From Chitinilyticum piscinae (GTDB lineage Bacteria; Pseudomonadota; Gammaproteobacteria; Burkholderiales; Chitinibacteraceae): a DNA stretch of 64,000 nucleotides. Below are positions 11,781 to 22,773 of this stretch, one piece after another. The stretch's first letter is position 1. Every line of letters begins with the position of its first letter. The position numbers and the translations under genes were made by a program. The notes under the pieces are model-generated. The model saw only the letters and a program-made list of their open reading frames with translations, was not told the origin of the DNA and made no database searches. The stretch lies in NCBI RefSeq assembly GCF_015223195.1, contig NZ_JADFUA010000003.1, positions 62,001 through 126,000 of the forward strand, read 5' to 3'.

Positions 11781-14700
11781 TCAGTTGCGCTCGAGATCGA
11801 TATCGATACCCAGCGAGCGGATTTCCTTCACCAGTACATTGAAGGATTCCGGCATGCCAGCGTCAATACGATGATCACCCTTGACGATGTTCTCGTACAC
11901 CTTGGTACGGCCGTTCACATCATCGGACTTCACAGTCAGCATTTCCTGCAGAGTGTAGGCGGCACCGTATGCTTCCAGTGCCCACACTTCCATTTCACCG
12001 AAACGCTGGCCACCGAACTGCGCCTTACCACCCAGCGGCTGCTGGGTAACCAGCGAGTACGGGCCGGTGGAACGGGCGTGCATCTTGTCATCCACCAGGT
12101 GATGCAGTTTCAGGTAATGCATCACGCCGACAGTGACCTTGCGCTCGAACGCCTCACCAGTACGACCGTCAAACAGCTGCATCTGGGTCTTGCTTTCGTT
12201 GAAGTTGAGCAACTGGGTGCGAGCATCTTCGTCCGGGTAAGCCAGATCCAGCATTGCACGAATTTCGCTTTCCTTCGCGCCATCAAATACCGGGCTGGCA
12301 AATGTCATGCCGGAACGAAGGCCACGCGCCATGCTCAGGACTTCGTTATCGCTGAGGCTGGAGATGTCTTCGCGCTTGCCGGAGCTGGCATAGATCTTCT
12401 GCAGGTATTCACGCACCTCGCCCAGATTGCGCTGCTCGCGCATCATCCGGTCGATACGCTGGCCAATCCCCTTGGCCGCCCAGCCCAAGTGCACTTCCAG
12501 AATCTGACCGATGTTCATCCGCGACGGAACGCCCAAGGGGTTCAGCACAATGTCTACCGGCGTGCCATCTGCCATGTACGGCAGATCTTCAACCGGAAGG
12601 ATCTTCGAAACCACACCCTTGTTGCCGTGACGACCGGCCATCTTGTCACCCGGCTGCAGACGGCGCTTCACGGCCACGTAGACCTTGACCATCTTGATCA
12701 CGCCTGGCGGCAGTTCATCGCCCTGGGTCAGCTTGCGCTTCTTGTCTTCGAAGCGTTGCTCGAATTCAGCCTTCATCTGGGCGATCAGATCCTTCATCGC
12801 CTCCAGTTGACGCGCGCCTTCCTCATCGGACAGACGAATGTCGAACCAGTCATGCTTGCTCGGCAGATCGGCCAGATATTCAGCGGTAATGGCCGTACCC
12901 TTCGCGAGGCGCTTCGGACCGCCATTAGCCGTCTTGCCAACGATCTGACGCTCGATACGCTCGAACATGTCGTTTTCGACAATACGCAGCTGATCGTTCA
13001 GATCCTGGCGATAACGGCGCAGCTGTTCGTCGATGATCGACTGGGCGCGCTTGTCACGCTCGACACCTTCACGCGTGAAGACCTGTACGTCGATCACGGT
13101 ACCAGACATACCGGACGGCACGCGCAGCGAGGTATCCTTCACATCGGAAGCCTTCTCGCCGAAGATGGCGCGCAGCAGCTTCTCTTCCGGGGTCAGCTGG
13201 GTTTCACCCTTCGGGGTCACCTTGCCGACCAGCACATCGCCTGCCTCGACTTCAGCACCGATATACACCACGCCGGATTCATCCAGACGACCCAGCATGC
13301 GCTCGGACAGGTTGGAGATATCGCGGGTGATTTCTTCAGCGCCCAGCTTGGTGTCACGAGCCATCACCGACAGTTCTTCGATGTGAATCGAGGTATAGCG
13401 GTCGTCAGCAATGACCTTCTCCGAGATCAGAATCGAATCTTCGAAGTTGTAGCCATTCCAAGGCATGAAGGCGATGGTCATGTTCTGACCCAGCGCCATT
13501 TCGCCCAGATCGGTCGAAGCGCCATCCGCAATCACGTCGCCCTTGGCGATCAGGTCACCGCGCTCAACGATCGGACGCTGGTTGATATTGGTGTTCTGGT
13601 TGGAACGGGTGAACTTGACGAGGTTATAGATATCGACACCAGTCTCACCAGGCAGCGCCTCTTCATCGTTCACACGGATCACGATACGGGTTGCATCAAC
13701 GTAGTCGACCTTACCACCACGCATGGCAGTAACCGCAGTGCCCGAGTCAACGGCACACGTACGCTCGATACCGGTACCGACCAGCGGCGATGCCGCACGC
13801 AGACACGGCACAGCCTGACGCTGCATGTTGGCGCCCATCAGTGCACGGTTCGCATCGTCATGCTCGAGGAACGGGATCAGCGACGCAGCAACGGAAACGA
13901 TCTGGCTCGGCGCAACGTCCATGTACTGAACACGGTCTCGCGATGCCACGATGGTTTCACCAGCTTCACGGCAGGTAACCAGCTCGTCGATCAGCAGGCC
14001 ATCTTCGCCGATTTCGGCGTTGGCCTGGGCAATCACGTATTTGCCTTCGTCGATCGCCGACAGGTAATCAATTTCGTTGCTTACCTTGCCATCGATTACG
14101 CGACGGTACGGGGTTTCCAGGAAGCCGTATTCGTTGGTGCGAGCGTAGCAGGACAGAGAGTTGATCAGACCGATGTTCGGACCTTCCGGCGTTTCGATCG
14201 GACATACACGACCATAGTGCGTCGGATGCACATCACGCACTTCAAAGCCGGCTCGTTCACGAGTCAGACCGCCCGGACCCAGCGCTGATACACGACGCTT
14301 GTGCGTGATTTCGGACAGCGGGTTGGTCTGGTCCATAAACTGAGACAACTGGGACGAACCAAAGAATTCCTTGATGGCGGCGCTGACCGGCTTGGCGTTG
14401 ATCAGATCATGCGGCATCAGGTTGTCGGATTCAGCCTGCGACAGCCTCTCCTTCACTGCGCGCTCAACACGCACCAGACCGGCACGGAACTGGTTTTCCG
14501 CCAGTTCGCCAACGGAACGCACACGACGGTTACCCAGGTGATCGATATCATCCACATCGCCGCGACCATTGCGCAGCTCCAGCAGAATGCCGATTACTGC
14601 CAGGATGTCTTCGGTTGACAGGACGCCGGAGCCTTCCAGACCACGAGCACCCACACGCTCGTAGAAACGGCGCAGCCAGCCCGGAGCCTTTTCATCCAGC

Positions 14701-15953
14701 TTGTCCGGATAAGCGCGACTGTTGAACTTCATACGGCCAACAGCGGACAGATCGTAACGGGCCTCGTCGAAGAACAGGCCCTGGAACAGTGCCTGAACCG
14801 CTTCTTCAGTCGGCGGTTCGCCCGGACGCATCATGCGATAGATGGCAACACGCGCGGCCCACTGGTCGGCGATGTCATCGGTACGCAGCGTCATTGACAG
14901 GAAAGCGCCCTGATCAAGGTCGTTGGTGAACAGAACACGAATTTCCTTGATCTCGGCCTGCTCGAACTTCACCAGCAGTTCTTCGGTCACTTCGTCATTG
15001 GCCTTGGCAACGACTTCACCGGTATCCGCATCCACGACGTTGGTCGCCAGAATGCGCCCGAGCAGATACTCATCCGGAACTTCAACGCGGGTCAGGCCGG
15101 CGTTGTTGATGTCACGGATGGTCTTGGCGGTGATGCGCTTGTCCTTCTGGGCCAGTACCTTACCGTCGTCGGTCACGATATCGAACTTAGCAACTTCACC
15201 CTTCAGGCGTTCCGGGACGATTTCCCAGTGAATATCGCCCTCGTTCAGGTAGAAGGTGTCAGTATCGTAGAACTCAGCCAGCATTTGCTCGGCCGTATAA
15301 CCCAGCGCCTTGAGCAGGATCGAAACCGGCATCTTGCGACGACGGTCAATCCGGAAGAACAGCAGGTCCTTCGGATCGAATTCGAAATCGAGCCAGGAGC
15401 CGCGATACGGAATGATGCGCGCGGAGAACAGCAGCTTGCCGGAAGAATGGGTCTTGCCCTTGTCATGTTCGAAGAAGACGCCCGGCGAGCGGTGCAACTG
15501 CGAAACGATCACACGCTCGGTGCCGTTGATGACGAAAGAACCATTACGTGTCATCAGCGGAATTTCACCGAAATAGACGTCCTGTTCCTTGACTTCCTTG
15601 ACGGTCGGCTTGGCCGCTTCGCGATCCATGATCACGAGACGGACGCGCGCGCGCAGCGGGGCGGCAAAGGTAATGCCGCGCTGCTGACACTCGATCACAT
15701 CGAAAGGGGGCTCGCCCAGCGAATAGTGAACAAACTCAAGACGAGCATTCTCATTATGCGAGACGATCGGGAAGATCGAGCTGAAAGCGGCTTGCAGGCC
15801 AATGGCACGGCGATCGCTGATCGGTACACCCAGTTGCAAGAACTCGGTGTAGGAATTGATCTGCGTGGCCAGCAGGAATGGCACATCAAGCACGCTCGCC
15901 CGCTTCGCGAAACTCTTGCGAATGCGTTTCTTCTCAGTGAACGAGTAGTTCAT
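11781..15953 (-). CDS. rpoB: DNA-directed RNA polymerase subunit beta
   Basis: Beta (1390 aa) forms the other jaw of the catalytic cleft and the rifampicin pocket. The chosen start [18 protein letters not shown] is the same as in Neisseria; an alternative ATG two codons upstream (15959) is better spaced from the GGAG Shine-Dalgarno. The rifampicin region [23 protein letters not shown] is wild type at the classical D, H and S positions. The protein is very close to Neisseria RpoB along its whole length, the best taxonomic marker here. Confidence 0.98.
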   Translation of the reverse strand: MNYSFTEKKRIRKSFAKRASVLDVPFLLATQINSYTEFLQLGVPISDRRAIGLQAAFSSIFPIVSHNENARLEFVHYSLGEPPFDVIECQQRGITFAAPLRARVRLVIMDREAAKPTVKEVKEQDVYFGEIPLMTRNGSFVINGTERVIVSQLHRSPGVFFEHDKGKTHSSGKLLFSARIIPYRGSWLDFEFDPKDLLFFRIDRRRKMPVSILLKALGYTAEQMLAEFYDTDTFYLNEGDIHWEIVPERLKGEVAKFDIVTDDGKVLAQKDKRITAKTIRDINNAGLTRVEVPDEYLLGRILATNVVDADTGEVVAKANDEVTEELLVKFEQAEIKEIRVLFTNDLDQGAFLSMTLRTDDIADQWAARVAIYRMMRPGEPPTEEAVQALFQGLFFDEARYDLSAVGRMKFNSRAYPDKLDEKAPGWLRRFYERVGARGLEGSGVLSTEDILAVIGILLELRNGRGDVDDIDHLGNRRVRSVGELAENQFRAGLVRVERAVKERLSQAESDNLMPHDLINAKPVSAAIKEFFGSSQLSQFMDQTNPLSEITHKRRVSALGPGGLTRERAGFEVRDVHPTHYGRVCPIETPEGPNIGLINSLSCYARTNEYGFLETPYRRVIDGKVSNEIDYLSAIDEGKYVIAQANAEIGEDGLLIDELVTCREAGETIVASRDRVQYMDVAPSQIVSVAASLIPFLEHDDANRALMGANMQRQAVPCLRAASPLVGTGIERTCAVDSGTAVTAMRGGKVDYVDATRIVIRVNDEEALPGETGVDIYNLVKFTRSNQNTNINQRPIVERGDLIAKGDVIADGASTDLGEMALGQNMTIAFMPWNGYNFEDSILISEKVIADDRYTSIHIEELSVMARDTKLGAEEITRDISNLSERMLGRLDESGVVYIGAEVEAGDVLVGKVTPKGETQLTPEEKLLRAIFGEKASDVKDTSLRVPSGMSGTVIDVQVFTREGVERDKRAQSIIDEQLRRYRQDLNDQLRIVENDMFERIERQIVGKTANGGPKRLAKGTAITAEYLADLPSKHDWFDIRLSDEEGARQLEAMKDLIAQMKAEFEQRFEDKKRKLTQGDELPPGVIKMVKVYVAVKRRLQPGDKMAGRHGNKGVVSKILPVEDLPYMADGTPVDIVLNPLGVPSRMNIGQILEVHLGWAAKGIGQRIDRMMREQRNLGEVREYLQKIYASSGKREDISSLSDNEVLSMARGLRSGMTFASPVFDGAKESEIRAMLDLAYPDEDARTQLLNFNESKTQMQLFDGRTGEAFERKVTVGVMHYLKLHHLVDDKMHARSTGPYSLVTQQPLGGKAQFGGQRFGEMEVWALEAYGAAYTLQEMLTVKSDDVNGRTKVYENIVKGDHRIDAGMPESFNVLVKEIRSLGIDIDLERN

Positions 15954-16081
15954 ACTCATAAACTCTCCATGGAGTGGGGCGCAAAGGACAAACCGCAAAC
16001 GGCGAATTCAACGCACGCGGTTTCCGGTTTGGCCATTACATACAGCTTCCGGAATTGGTTCTCCGGATACAAACGCAAAAG

Positions 16082-16105
16082 GGCAGGCGGATTCCTCCGC
16101 CTGCC
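16082..16105 (-). terminator. rplL-rpoB attenuator hairpin
   Basis: A perfect 10-bp stem (GGCAGGCGGA / TCCGCCTGCC, GGAA loop) followed on the minus strand by CTTTTGCGTTTG lies 22 nt after the rplL stop. The position matches the known partial terminator that lowers rpoBC expression relative to ribosomal proteins in other Proteobacteria. Confidence 0.75.
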
Positions 16106-16127
16106 TCGAGCAATCACCCTCGGGTGA

Positions 16128-16499
16128 TTACTTCATCTCAGCCTGTGCACCGGCTTCGATCAGCTTCTTCACGATAGCTTCGGCATCAGCCTTGGTAGCG
16201 CCTTCCTTAACAGCCTTCGGAGCGCCATCAACCAGATCCTTCGCTTCCTTCAGGCCTAGGCCAGTCAGTTCGCGAACAACCTTGATCACGCCAACCTTGT
16301 TAGCACCAGCGTTGGTCAGGATAACGTTGAATTCGGTTTGCTCTTCAACGGCAGCAGCAGCAGCACCAGCCGGGCCAGCAACTGCAACAGCAGCAGCGGA
16401 AACACCGAACTTTTCTTCGAACGCCTTAACCAGGTCGTTCAGTTCCATAACGGTCATCGCGCCTACGGCTTCGAGGATGTCATCTTTGGTCAGAGCCAT
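16128..16499 (-). CDS. rplL: 50S ribosomal protein L7/L12
   Basis: The stalk protein (123 aa) recruits translational GTPases. It shows the N-terminal dimerisation helix ([20 protein letters not shown]), an Ala-rich flexible hinge, and the C-terminal domain with [13 protein letters not shown] that contacts EF-G and EF-Tu. It follows rplJ by 42 bp; stalk protein is made in multiple copies per ribosome. Confidence 0.97.
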   Translation of the reverse strand: MALTKDDILEAVGAMTVMELNDLVKAFEEKFGVSAAAVAVAGPAGAAAAAVEEQTEFNVILTNAGANKVGVIKVVRELTGLGLKEAKDLVDGAPKAVKEGATKADAEAIVKKLIEAGAQAEMK

Positions 16500-16541
16500 T
16501 TCTAAATACTCCTGAAATCTTGTATCAATGCAAAAGGGAAA

Positions 16542-17039
16542 TTAAGCAGCTTCGGCTTGCTTTTTCTCGGCCAGGGCGCCCAGCGCACGAGCCATGCCAG
16601 AAACCGGTGCCTGCATAACGAACAGCAGCTTGGACAGCAGCTCTTCGCGGCTCGGGATGCTTGCCAGCGCGCCAACTTCAGCGGCATTCAGCACCTTGCC
16701 ATCATAGGAACCAGCCTTGATGACGATCTTGTCGTCTTTCTTGGCAAAGTTGTGCAGGACTTTGGCTGCAGCAACGGCGTCTTCGGAGAAACCGTATACC
16801 AGCGGGCCGACCATTTGGTCAGCCAACTCGGCAAACGGAGTATCCTGCACCGCACGGCGTGCCAGCGTGTTCTTCAGAACGCGCAGGTATACGCCGGACT
16901 CACGCGCTTGCTTGCGCAGTTGAGTCATGCTGGCAACCTCAATTCCCCGGTACTCGGCGACGACGATAGTCTGAGCTTTCGCAACTTCTGCTGCGATCTC
17001 GGCTACGACGGCCTTCTTGTCATCCAGATTGAGACTCAA
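16542..17039 (-). CDS. rplJ: 50S ribosomal protein L10
   Basis: L10 (165 aa) anchors L7/L12 dimers at the stalk base through its C-terminal helix. [19 protein letters not shown] and [21 protein letters not shown] are typical of the family. The 251-bp upstream region contains an L10-leader structure, indicating autogenous control by the L10-L12 complex. Confidence 0.96.
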   Translation of the reverse strand: MSLNLDDKKAVVAEIAAEVAKAQTIVVAEYRGIEVASMTQLRKQARESGVYLRVLKNTLARRAVQDTPFAELADQMVGPLVYGFSEDAVAAAKVLHNFAKKDDKIVIKAGSYDGKVLNAAEVGALASIPSREELLSKLLFVMQAPVSGMARALGALAEKKQAEAA

Positions 17040-17155
17040 GGTCTACCTCCATTGGTTTTCAGTTCAGTGTGACAGGGTCACACCACCCAGATCAAACGGC
17101 GACCAATGTTCAGGAGACTCGCAGAAATGCAGGGCATTACAGAAAGTCATCTTGG

Positions 17156-17262
17156 GCACACCGTCTGCGTAGGCCGGAGTTTGGGAACACCACATTAAGG
17201 CTGTTTCCAGCCACCTACGGTCTTTGACATTCCTGGCAAGCCAGGCCCAAAGTCATTTGCCG
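17156..17262 (-). ncRNA. L10 (rplJ) mRNA leader
   Basis: The minus-strand RNA between rplA and rplJ contains ACCGTAGGTGGC, a CTGGAAACAG hairpin, and downstream GCCTACGCAGACGGTG. CCGTAGG pairs with CCTACG and ACCGT with ACGGT around an internal kink, the signature of the L10 leader to which L10-(L12) binds to repress rplJL translation. Outer limits are approximate. Confidence 0.85.
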
Positions 17263-17290
17263 GGATGATCACTCACCCCGGCGATAGCAA

Positions 17291-17989
17291 TTACTGCTGT
17301 TGAACCGAAGCGGTATCAACGCGCACGCCGATACCCATAGTGCTGGATACGGCGAGTTTCTTGAAGTAAACACCCTTGGCAGCAGCCGGCTTGGCTTTTT
17401 GCAGAGCATCAACCAGCGCGAGCAGGTTGGTCTTCAGATCAGCAGCATCAAACGATGCACGACCGATGGTGGCGTGGATGATACCAGCCTTGTCGGTACG
17501 ATACTGAACCTGACCAGCCTTGGCATTCTTCACGGCTTCAGCCACGTTCGGGGTAACAGTGCCAACCTTCGGGTTCGGCATCAGGCCGCGCGGACCAAGG
17601 ATGGTACCCAGTTGACCAACGATACGCATCGCATCCGGGGAAGCAATAACCACGTCGAAGTCCAGATTGCCAGCCTTTACGCTTTCTGCCAGATCTTCGA
17701 AACCAACGATATCCGCACCGGCAGCCTTGGCGGCTTCAGCATTGGCACCTTGGGTGAATACGGCAACACGGACAGACTTGCCAGTACCCTTCGGCAGAAC
17801 GACGGAACCACGCACAACCTGGTCCGACTTGCGCGGATCAACACCGAGGTTAACCGACACATCAACGGATTCGTTGAACTTGGCAGTTGCAGCACCCTTG
17901 ACCATGGCAATTGCTTCGTCAACAGCGTACAGCTTGTTGCGATCAACCGTGGCCTTCAAAGCAGCAAGACGCTTGGAAACCTTAGCCAT
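17291..17989 (-). CDS. rplA: 50S ribosomal protein L1
   Basis: L1 (232 aa) forms the mobile L1 stalk that helps eject E-site tRNA and often represses the L11 operon. [36 protein letters not shown] and the GKVQYR-like [12 protein letters not shown] are recognisable. It starts immediately after the rplK stop with no spacer, showing tight coupling. Confidence 0.97.
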   Translation of the reverse strand: MAKVSKRLAALKATVDRNKLYAVDEAIAMVKGAATAKFNESVDVSVNLGVDPRKSDQVVRGSVVLPKGTGKSVRVAVFTQGANAEAAKAAGADIVGFEDLAESVKAGNLDFDVVIASPDAMRIVGQLGTILGPRGLMPNPKVGTVTPNVAEAVKNAKAGQVQYRTDKAGIIHATIGRASFDAADLKTNLLALVDALQKAKPAAAKGVYFKKLAVSSTMGIGVRVDTASVQQQ

Positions 17990-18421
17990 TTACACGCCCT
18001 CCACTTCGAGACCCATGGAGCGAGCGGAACCGGCGATAATGCGCACGGCAGCGTCCAGGTCAGCAGCAGTCAGATCAGCCTGCTTGGTCTTAACGATTTC
18101 TTCCAGCTGAGCACGGGTCACCTTGCCAACCTTGTCGGTATGCGGCTTAGAGGAACCCTTGGTAATGCCCGCAGCCTTCTTCAGCAGAATGGTCGCCGGG
18201 GGCGACTTCATCACGAAGGTGAAGGACTTGTCGGCAAATGCAGTGATCACCACCGGAATCGGCAGACCCGGCTCGATGCCTTGAGTCGCAGCGTTAAACG
18301 CCTTGCAGAATTCCATGATATTCAGACCACGCTGACCAAGTGCCGGGCCGATCGGGGGCGACGGATTCGCCTTGCCAGCCGGAACCTGCAGCTTGATGTA
18401 GCCGATAATTTTCTTGGCCAT
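17990..18421 (-). CDS. rplK: 50S ribosomal protein L11
   Basis: L11 (143 aa) binds the 23S GTPase centre together with L10. The N-terminal [20 protein letters not shown] loop (the thiostrepton and PrmA region) and the C-terminal RNA-binding [12 protein letters not shown] are conserved. It is separated from nusG by 82 bp. Confidence 0.97.
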   Translation of the reverse strand: MAKKIIGYIKLQVPAGKANPSPPIGPALGQRGLNIMEFCKAFNAATQGIEPGLPIPVVITAFADKSFTFVMKSPPATILLKKAAGITKGSSKPHTDKVGKVTRAQLEEIVKTKQADLTAADLDAAVRIIAGSARSMGLEVEGV

Positions 18422-18503
18422 TTTAAGCTCCTAAATACGGGTCAAACGTGCCGACTGCAAATCCGGCACTCCCCAAACAAGGCGGAAAACCGCCCAACAA
18501 AAA

Positions 18504-19037
18504 TCAGACCTTCTCGACCTGCGAGAAGTCCACTTCAACTGGTGTTGCACGCCCGAAGATCGAGACCGACACCTTCAGACGACTCTTGTCATAATCAATC
18601 GATTCGACGGTGGCATTGAAGTCGGCAAACGGGCCTTCCGTCACACGGAGAGTCTCACCCACCTCGAACATGATCTTCGGCTTGGGCTTCTCTACACCCT
18701 CCTGCACTTGACGGAGCACGGCCTCCATCTCTTTTGCAGAAACCGGCAACGGGCGATTCCCAACACCACCAAGGAAACCCGTCACTTTCGGCGTGGACTT
18801 TACCAAGTGCCACGACTCATCAGTCATTTCCATCTCGACATAGACATAACCCGGAAAGAGCTTGCGCTCCGCCAGGGACTTGCGACCATTCTTGACTTCC
18901 ATTACTTCTTCAACAGGAACCAGAACCTGCCCAAGCAGATCCGCCAAGCCCTCACGCTCGAAACGCTCCTTTAACGCACGCTGGACACTCTTCTCGAATC
19001 CAGAATACGCATGTACCACATACCAGCGCATAGCCAT
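18504..19037 (-). CDS. nusG: Transcription termination/antitermination factor NusG
   Basis: NusG (177 aa) binds RNA polymerase through its NGN domain ([20 protein letters not shown], then [16 protein letters not shown]) and contacts Rho or S10 through the C-terminal KOW domain ([19 protein letters not shown]). It lies 23 bp downstream of secE, the conserved secE-nusG pair. Confidence 0.97.
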   Translation of the reverse strand: MAMRWYVVHAYSGFEKSVQRALKERFEREGLADLLGQVLVPVEEVMEVKNGRKSLAERKLFPGYVYVEMEMTDESWHLVKSTPKVTGFLGGVGNRPLPVSAKEMEAVLRQVQEGVEKPKPKIMFEVGETLRVTEGPFADFNATVESIDYDKSRLKVSVSIFGRATPVEVDFSQVEKV

Positions 19038-19060
19038 GCCTTAACCTCAAGTAGTCGCGA

Positions 19061-19414
19061 TTATTTGCGGCCCAGAATGAGCTCGTAAAAAACCCAAGTC
19101 AGACCCTTGTCCACGATCAGCATGAACAGCGCCAAAACACCCACAAAAGCAAAGACCACCAAGGTCGTCTGCCATGTTTCTTTCTTGCTGGGCCAGACCA
19201 CCTTTTTGGCCTCTTTCCAAGCGTCACGCGCGTAATCTACAAAATCACGACGCAATGCAGTCACCCAGAAAACAGCAAAAGCCGCCAGCATGGAAGCCAA
19301 AAGCATTCCAACACGGGCAGCACCATTTACGGCAGGCACAAACTGATAAGCCACAGCCCCAGCAAGCAGCAGGAGCACAGCTACCGCAACCTTGATTTTG
19401 TCTACGCTTTCCAT
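19061..19414 (-). CDS. secE: Preprotein translocase subunit SecE
   Basis: SecE (117 aa) clamps SecY in the inner-membrane protein channel. The frame extends 29 codons upstream, but that part crosses toward the tRNA-Trp gene; MESVDKIKVAVAV at 19414 is the sensible start. Three hydrophobic segments (about residues 8-27, 34-52, 88-113) and the conserved amphipathic WKEAKKVVWPSKKET region give the long three-helix enterobacterial-type form. Confidence 0.95.
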   Translation of the reverse strand: MESVDKIKVAVAVLLLLAGAVAYQFVPAVNGAARVGMLLASMLAAFAVFWVTALRRDFVDYARDAWKEAKKVVWPSKKETWQTTLVVFAFVGVLALFMLIVDKGLTWVFYELILGRK

Positions 19415-19471
19415 AATCTTTTCGGCGCACCGATAAAATAGAGCCGTTCCACTGGAACGGCCCTGAAATTG

Positions 19472-19547
19472 TGGCAGGCGAGGAGGGTCTCGAACCCCCA
19501 ACCCCCGGTTTTGGAGACCGGTGCTCTGCCAATTGAGCTACTCGCCT
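19472..19547 (-). tRNA. trnW: tRNA-Trp (CCA anticodon)
   Basis: A 76-nt cloverleaf on the minus strand with acceptor AGGCGAG/CTCGCCT, anticodon loop CTCCAAA (CCA), T arm GGGTTCGAGACCC and an encoded CCA end. It lies between tuf copy 2 and secE, likely cotranscribed with both. Confidence 0.96.
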
Positions 19548-19598
19548 GCAGAAAGACCGATATTATAGCAACACCGACCTTCTGTGTAAATAATCTAA

Positions 19599-20789
19599 TT
19601 ACTCGATGATCTTGGCAACAACACCGGCGCCAACGGTACGACCACCTTCGCGAATCGCGAAACGCAGACCTTGTTCCATGGCGATCGGAGCGATCAGGGA
19701 AACAGTCACTTCCACGTTATCACCCGGCATTACCATTTCAGTACCAGCCGGCAGTTCAACAGCACCAGTTACGTCAGTGGTACGGAAGTAGAATTGCGGA
19801 CGATAGCCATTGAAGAACGGAGTATGACGACCACCCTCTTCCTTGGACAGCACGTACACGGAGCCAGCAAACTTGGTGTGCGGGGTGATCGAACCCGGCT
19901 TGGCCAGAACCTGACCACGCTCTACGTCCTCACGCTTGGTGCCACGCAGCAGCGCACCGATGTTATCACCAGCCTGACCTTGATCCAGCAGCTTGCGGAA
20001 CATTTCCACGCCAGTACAGGTAGTCTTGGTGGTAGCACGGATACCAACGATTTCGATTTCCTCACCAACCTTGATGATACCGCGCTCAACACGACCGGTA
20101 ACAACGGTACCACGACCGGAGATGGAGAATACATCTTCAACCGGCATCAGGAAGGTGCCGTCAACAGCACGCTCCGGAGTCGGAATGTAGGAGTCCAGGG
20201 CCTCAGCCAGACGGAAGATCGCCGGCTCGCCATACTCAGACTGATCGCCTTCAAGCGCCAGACGAGCAGAACCAGTGATGATCGGGCAGTCGTCGCCCGG
20301 GAAGTCGTACTTGCTCAGCAGTTCGCGAACTTCCATCTCAACCAGTTCGAGCAGCTCAGCATCATCAACCAGGTCAGCCTTGTTCAGGAACACGATGATG
20401 TACGGAACGCCAACCTGACGGGACAGCAGAATGTGCTCGCGGGTTTGCGGCATCGGACCATCAGCAGCGGAACACACCAGAATCGCGCCATCCATCTGGG
20501 CAGCGCCGGTAATCATGTTCTTTACGTAGTCAGCGTGACCCGGGCAGTCAACGTGAGCGTAGTGACGGTTTTCAGTCTCGTACTCAACGTGAGCGGTGTT
20601 AATGGTAATACCGCGAGCCTTTTCTTCCGGAGCGGAATCGATTTGGTCGTAACCTTTGGCTTCGCCACCGAACTTCTTGGACAGAATGGTGGTGATTGCA
20701 GCGGTCAGAGTGGTCTTGCCGTGGTCAACGTGGCCGATAGTACCTACGTTTACATGCGGTTTCGTCCGTTCGAACTTTTCCTTAGCCAT
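19599..20789 (-). CDS. tuf: Elongation factor Tu, copy 2
   Basis: Second EF-Tu gene (396 aa) with the same protein sequence as 2828-4018. The start [20 protein letters not shown] at 20789 is chosen over an in-frame upstream extension through a tRNA. It sits in the tRNA-Tyr/Gly/Thr-tuf-tRNA-Trp cluster, the usual tufB location. The near-identity of the two copies over 1.2 kb implies ongoing gene conversion. Confidence 0.98.
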   Translation of the reverse strand: MAKEKFERTKPHVNVGTIGHVDHGKTTLTAAITTILSKKFGGEAKGYDQIDSAPEEKARGITINTAHVEYETENRHYAHVDCPGHADYVKNMITGAAQMDGAILVCSAADGPMPQTREHILLSRQVGVPYIIVFLNKADLVDDAELLELVEMEVRELLSKYDFPGDDCPIITGSARLALEGDQSEYGEPAIFRLAEALDSYIPTPERAVDGTFLMPVEDVFSISGRGTVVTGRVERGIIKVGEEIEIVGIRATTKTTCTGVEMFRKLLDQGQAGDNIGALLRGTKREDVERGQVLAKPGSITPHTKFAGSVYVLSKEEGGRHTPFFNGYRPQFYFRTTDVTGAVELPAGTEMVMPGDNVEVTVSLIAPIAMEQGLRFAIREGGRTVGAGVVAKIIE

Positions 20790-20831
20790 CGAAGTATTCC
20801 TTGAAGGGATATTTGGACAACAGAACTTGAA

Positions 20832-20906
<75 letters not shown>

Positions 20907-20916
20907 AACATAACTT

Positions 20917-20990
20917 TGGAGCGGGTGAAGGGAATCGAACCCTCGTCGTAAGCTTGGAAGGCTTCTGCTCTACCATTGAGCTACACCCGC
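20917..20990 (-). tRNA. trnG: tRNA-Gly (TCC anticodon)
   Basis: A 74-nt minus-strand cloverleaf: acceptor GCGGGTG, anticodon loop CTTCCAAG (TCC), T arm GAGGGTTCGATTCCCTT, encoded CCA. It is separated by 10 bp from tRNA-Thr. Confidence 0.96.
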
Positions 20991-21063
20991 CGCGCCAGCT
21001 TATCTTCTTAAAAAGAACAGCCAGTACAACGAACTACTTTGAACTTCACACCGCATTGGAAGC

Positions 21064-21149
21064 TGGTGGAGGGGGCAGGATTCGAACCTGCGAAGGCTGA
21101 GCCGCCGGAGTTACAGTCCGGACCCGTTGACCGCTTGGGTAACCCCTCC
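21064..21149 (-). tRNA. trnY: tRNA-Tyr (GTA anticodon)
   Basis: An 86-nt minus-strand class II tRNA with acceptor GGAGGGG, anticodon loop ACTGTAACT (GTA), a long variable arm and encoded CCA. It is the first gene of the tRNA-tuf operon, directly after a strong promoter. Confidence 0.96.
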
Positions 21150-21162
21150 AAAAGAGATGCGC

Positions 21163-21191
21163 ATTATGGTCAAGCACCGAAAACCTGTCAA
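21163..21191 (-). promoter_or_regulatory. Sigma-70 promoter of tRNA-Tyr-Gly-Thr-tuf operon
   Basis: Minus strand: consensus -35 TTGACA (21191-21186), 17-bp spacer, -10 CATAAT (21168-21163), then a GC-rich GCGC discriminator typical of stringently controlled stable-RNA promoters. Two TTATGTGAT direct repeats 10 bp apart (about 21209-21228) lie just upstream and could form an AT-rich UP or activator site. The rest of 21192-21428 shows no credible gene. Confidence 0.85.
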
Positions 21192-21428
21192 CACAGACAC
21201 GCAAATAAAATCACATAAATCACATAAACATCTGAGGAAAAATAACTTTTCACAAGCCACAACGTCGTCACTGCACTAGACCCCGACAAGCAAGGGCGAA
21301 AGGCCGTATCCCCTGAACTCCTGAACGTCAGAAAGTTGAACTGCAACCAGGTATATAATATTTGTGACACCCTCACCCACTCACACTCCCGGCCTACCAG
21401 CTACCCCAATCTTTTTTACGCTTTAGCC

Positions 21429-21457
21429 TTGACGCCGGCGCGCCGATAGTATTTAAT
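21429..21457 (+). promoter_or_regulatory. Sigma-70 promoter of the tRNA-Phe pair
   Basis: Plus strand: -35 TTGACG (21429-21434), 17-bp GC-rich spacer, -10 TTTAAT (21452-21457), then GCGC. It lies 14 bp before the first tRNA-Phe. Confidence 0.7.
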
Positions 21458-21471
21458 GCGCAGCTCTTGTT

Positions 21472-21547
21472 GGCCGGTTAGCTCAGTTGGTAGAGCAGCG
21501 GATTGAAAATCCGCGTGTCCGTGGTTCGATTCCGCGACCGGCCACCA
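21472..21547 (+). tRNA. trnF: tRNA-Phe (GAA anticodon), copy 1
   Basis: A 76-nt cloverleaf with acceptor GGCCGGT, anticodon stem-loop GGATTGAAAATCC (GAA), T arm CGTGGTTCGATTCCGCG and encoded CCA. It is followed 12 bp later by an identical copy. Confidence 0.97.
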
Positions 21548-21559
21548 AACTCCCCTTAT

Positions 21560-21635
21560 GGCCGGTTAGCTCAGTTGGTAGAGCAGCGGATTGAAAATCC
21601 GCGTGTCCGTGGTTCGATTCCGCGACCGGCCACCA
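21560..21635 (+). tRNA. trnF: tRNA-Phe (GAA anticodon), copy 2
   Basis: Base-for-base identical to the copy at 21472-21547, with a 12-bp spacer (AACTCCCCTTAT). The pair is a recent tandem duplication and presumably one transcript. Confidence 0.97.
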
Positions 21636-21682
21636 TCTACTTGTGAGCATGGAATGTCCGAGCTACTTTCGGAACGTTCAAC

Positions 21683-22711
21683 ATGAATACGCTTCAAGTC
21701 TCTGAGTCCGACCTGCTCGGAACCTCAATCGCACTCTCTCATCTCGATCCCGATCGCTCTCTGAGCACTGCACAGCTCGCACTTTGCGCATTTGAAACTA
21801 GCGCCGACTTGCGTGGCCAGGTTCACGCATTGATGCAGATTACCCGCCTTTTTTTCGACAAAGGGGCGACGCATGAAGGTGGCGAATGGCTAATGAAGGC
21901 ACTCACCCTCTCCGAATTGCATGACCTGCACCCCGAGCACGGCCAACTCCTTGCCGAGACCGGCAGCCTCCATTACACCCTCGGCGACTACACTGAAGCC
22001 ATCGCTTACTGGACCGACTGCCTCGATTATGCCAACCCGCTTTTCAGCGACGAAGCACGCCTGCATGCACACGTCGGCATTGGTCAGATCTACTATGCGC
22101 TCGGTGACTATCCCGCCGCGCTACGCCATCACCGGCTAAGCCTCGACCTTGCCGCCCCCTCAAATCCCCACACTACTGCCAAGTCCTTGCTCAACCTGGC
22201 AGCAGACTACTATCAACTCGAACAACTCAAGCAGATGGAAGACTGCCTGACGCAAGCCGAATCCCTCTGCCGCACAGCCAACAATCTCAGCTACCTCGGG
22301 GAAGTCTGCTACTACCGCACGCTACTGGCCCTGCAGCTTGACGACCCTGTCGGCGCCCAGCGCCATGCCGCCGATGCAGCCTCCTTGCAACACATCTGCA
22401 GCTGGAGCCAGATCAGCAATGCCATCGCCCAAGCCCAGATGCTGCGCCAGCGTAATGAGCACCCTGCCGCGCTCGCCATGCTGTCCGAAACCCTTGACCA
22501 GGTCGAACACAGCAATTGCCGCCATCACCTGCAGCTGGTCTTCCGGCTTATTGCCACACTGCACCACGAAACCGGCAACGCCGCACAGCGCGCCGTATTC
22601 CTGCAACGCTATCAGGAAACCAGCCAACAACTGGTTTCGGATGATGTGCAGGGCAAACTGGCCGAACTGGAAGAAAAACTCGCTCGCTACACGCGCGACA
22701 GCCATCACTAA
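21683..22711 (+). CDS. Tetratricopeptide-repeat protein (stand-alone)
   Basis: A 342-aa soluble protein made almost wholly of helical TPR pairs, with no signal peptide, membrane segment or catalytic domain. Around residues 130-160 it carries HVGIGQIYYALGDYPAALRH, a motif shared with the neighbour at 22774 and with the TPR parts of the GGDEF proteins at 49394-52445. It therefore looks like a paralogue of a diguanylate-cyclase sensor region without the enzyme domain. No strong Shine-Dalgarno precedes the ATG. A protein-interaction or regulatory role is likely; the partner is unknown. Confidence 0.75.
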   Translation: MNTLQVSESDLLGTSIALSHLDPDRSLSTAQLALCAFETSADLRGQVHALMQITRLFFDKGATHEGGEWLMKALTLSELHDLHPEHGQLLAETGSLHYTLGDYTEAIAYWTDCLDYANPLFSDEARLHAHVGIGQIYYALGDYPAALRHHRLSLDLAAPSNPHTTAKSLLNLAADYYQLEQLKQMEDCLTQAESLCRTANNLSYLGEVCYYRTLLALQLDDPVGAQRHAADAASLQHICSWSQISNAIAQAQMLRQRNEHPAALAMLSETLDQVEHSNCRHHLQLVFRLIATLHHETGNAAQRAVFLQRYQETSQQLVSDDVQGKLAELEEKLARYTRDSHH

Positions 22712-22773
22712 TTGCATTCGCCCTCAGCCTGCGCAATGCTATGCTTCGCCACTTCCTGACGCAGCGTAACAGC

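Noticed and set aside
21188-21376. Small minus-strand frame in the gap before tRNA-Phe
   Set aside because: It overlaps the tRNA-Tyr operon promoter region and shows no coding features.
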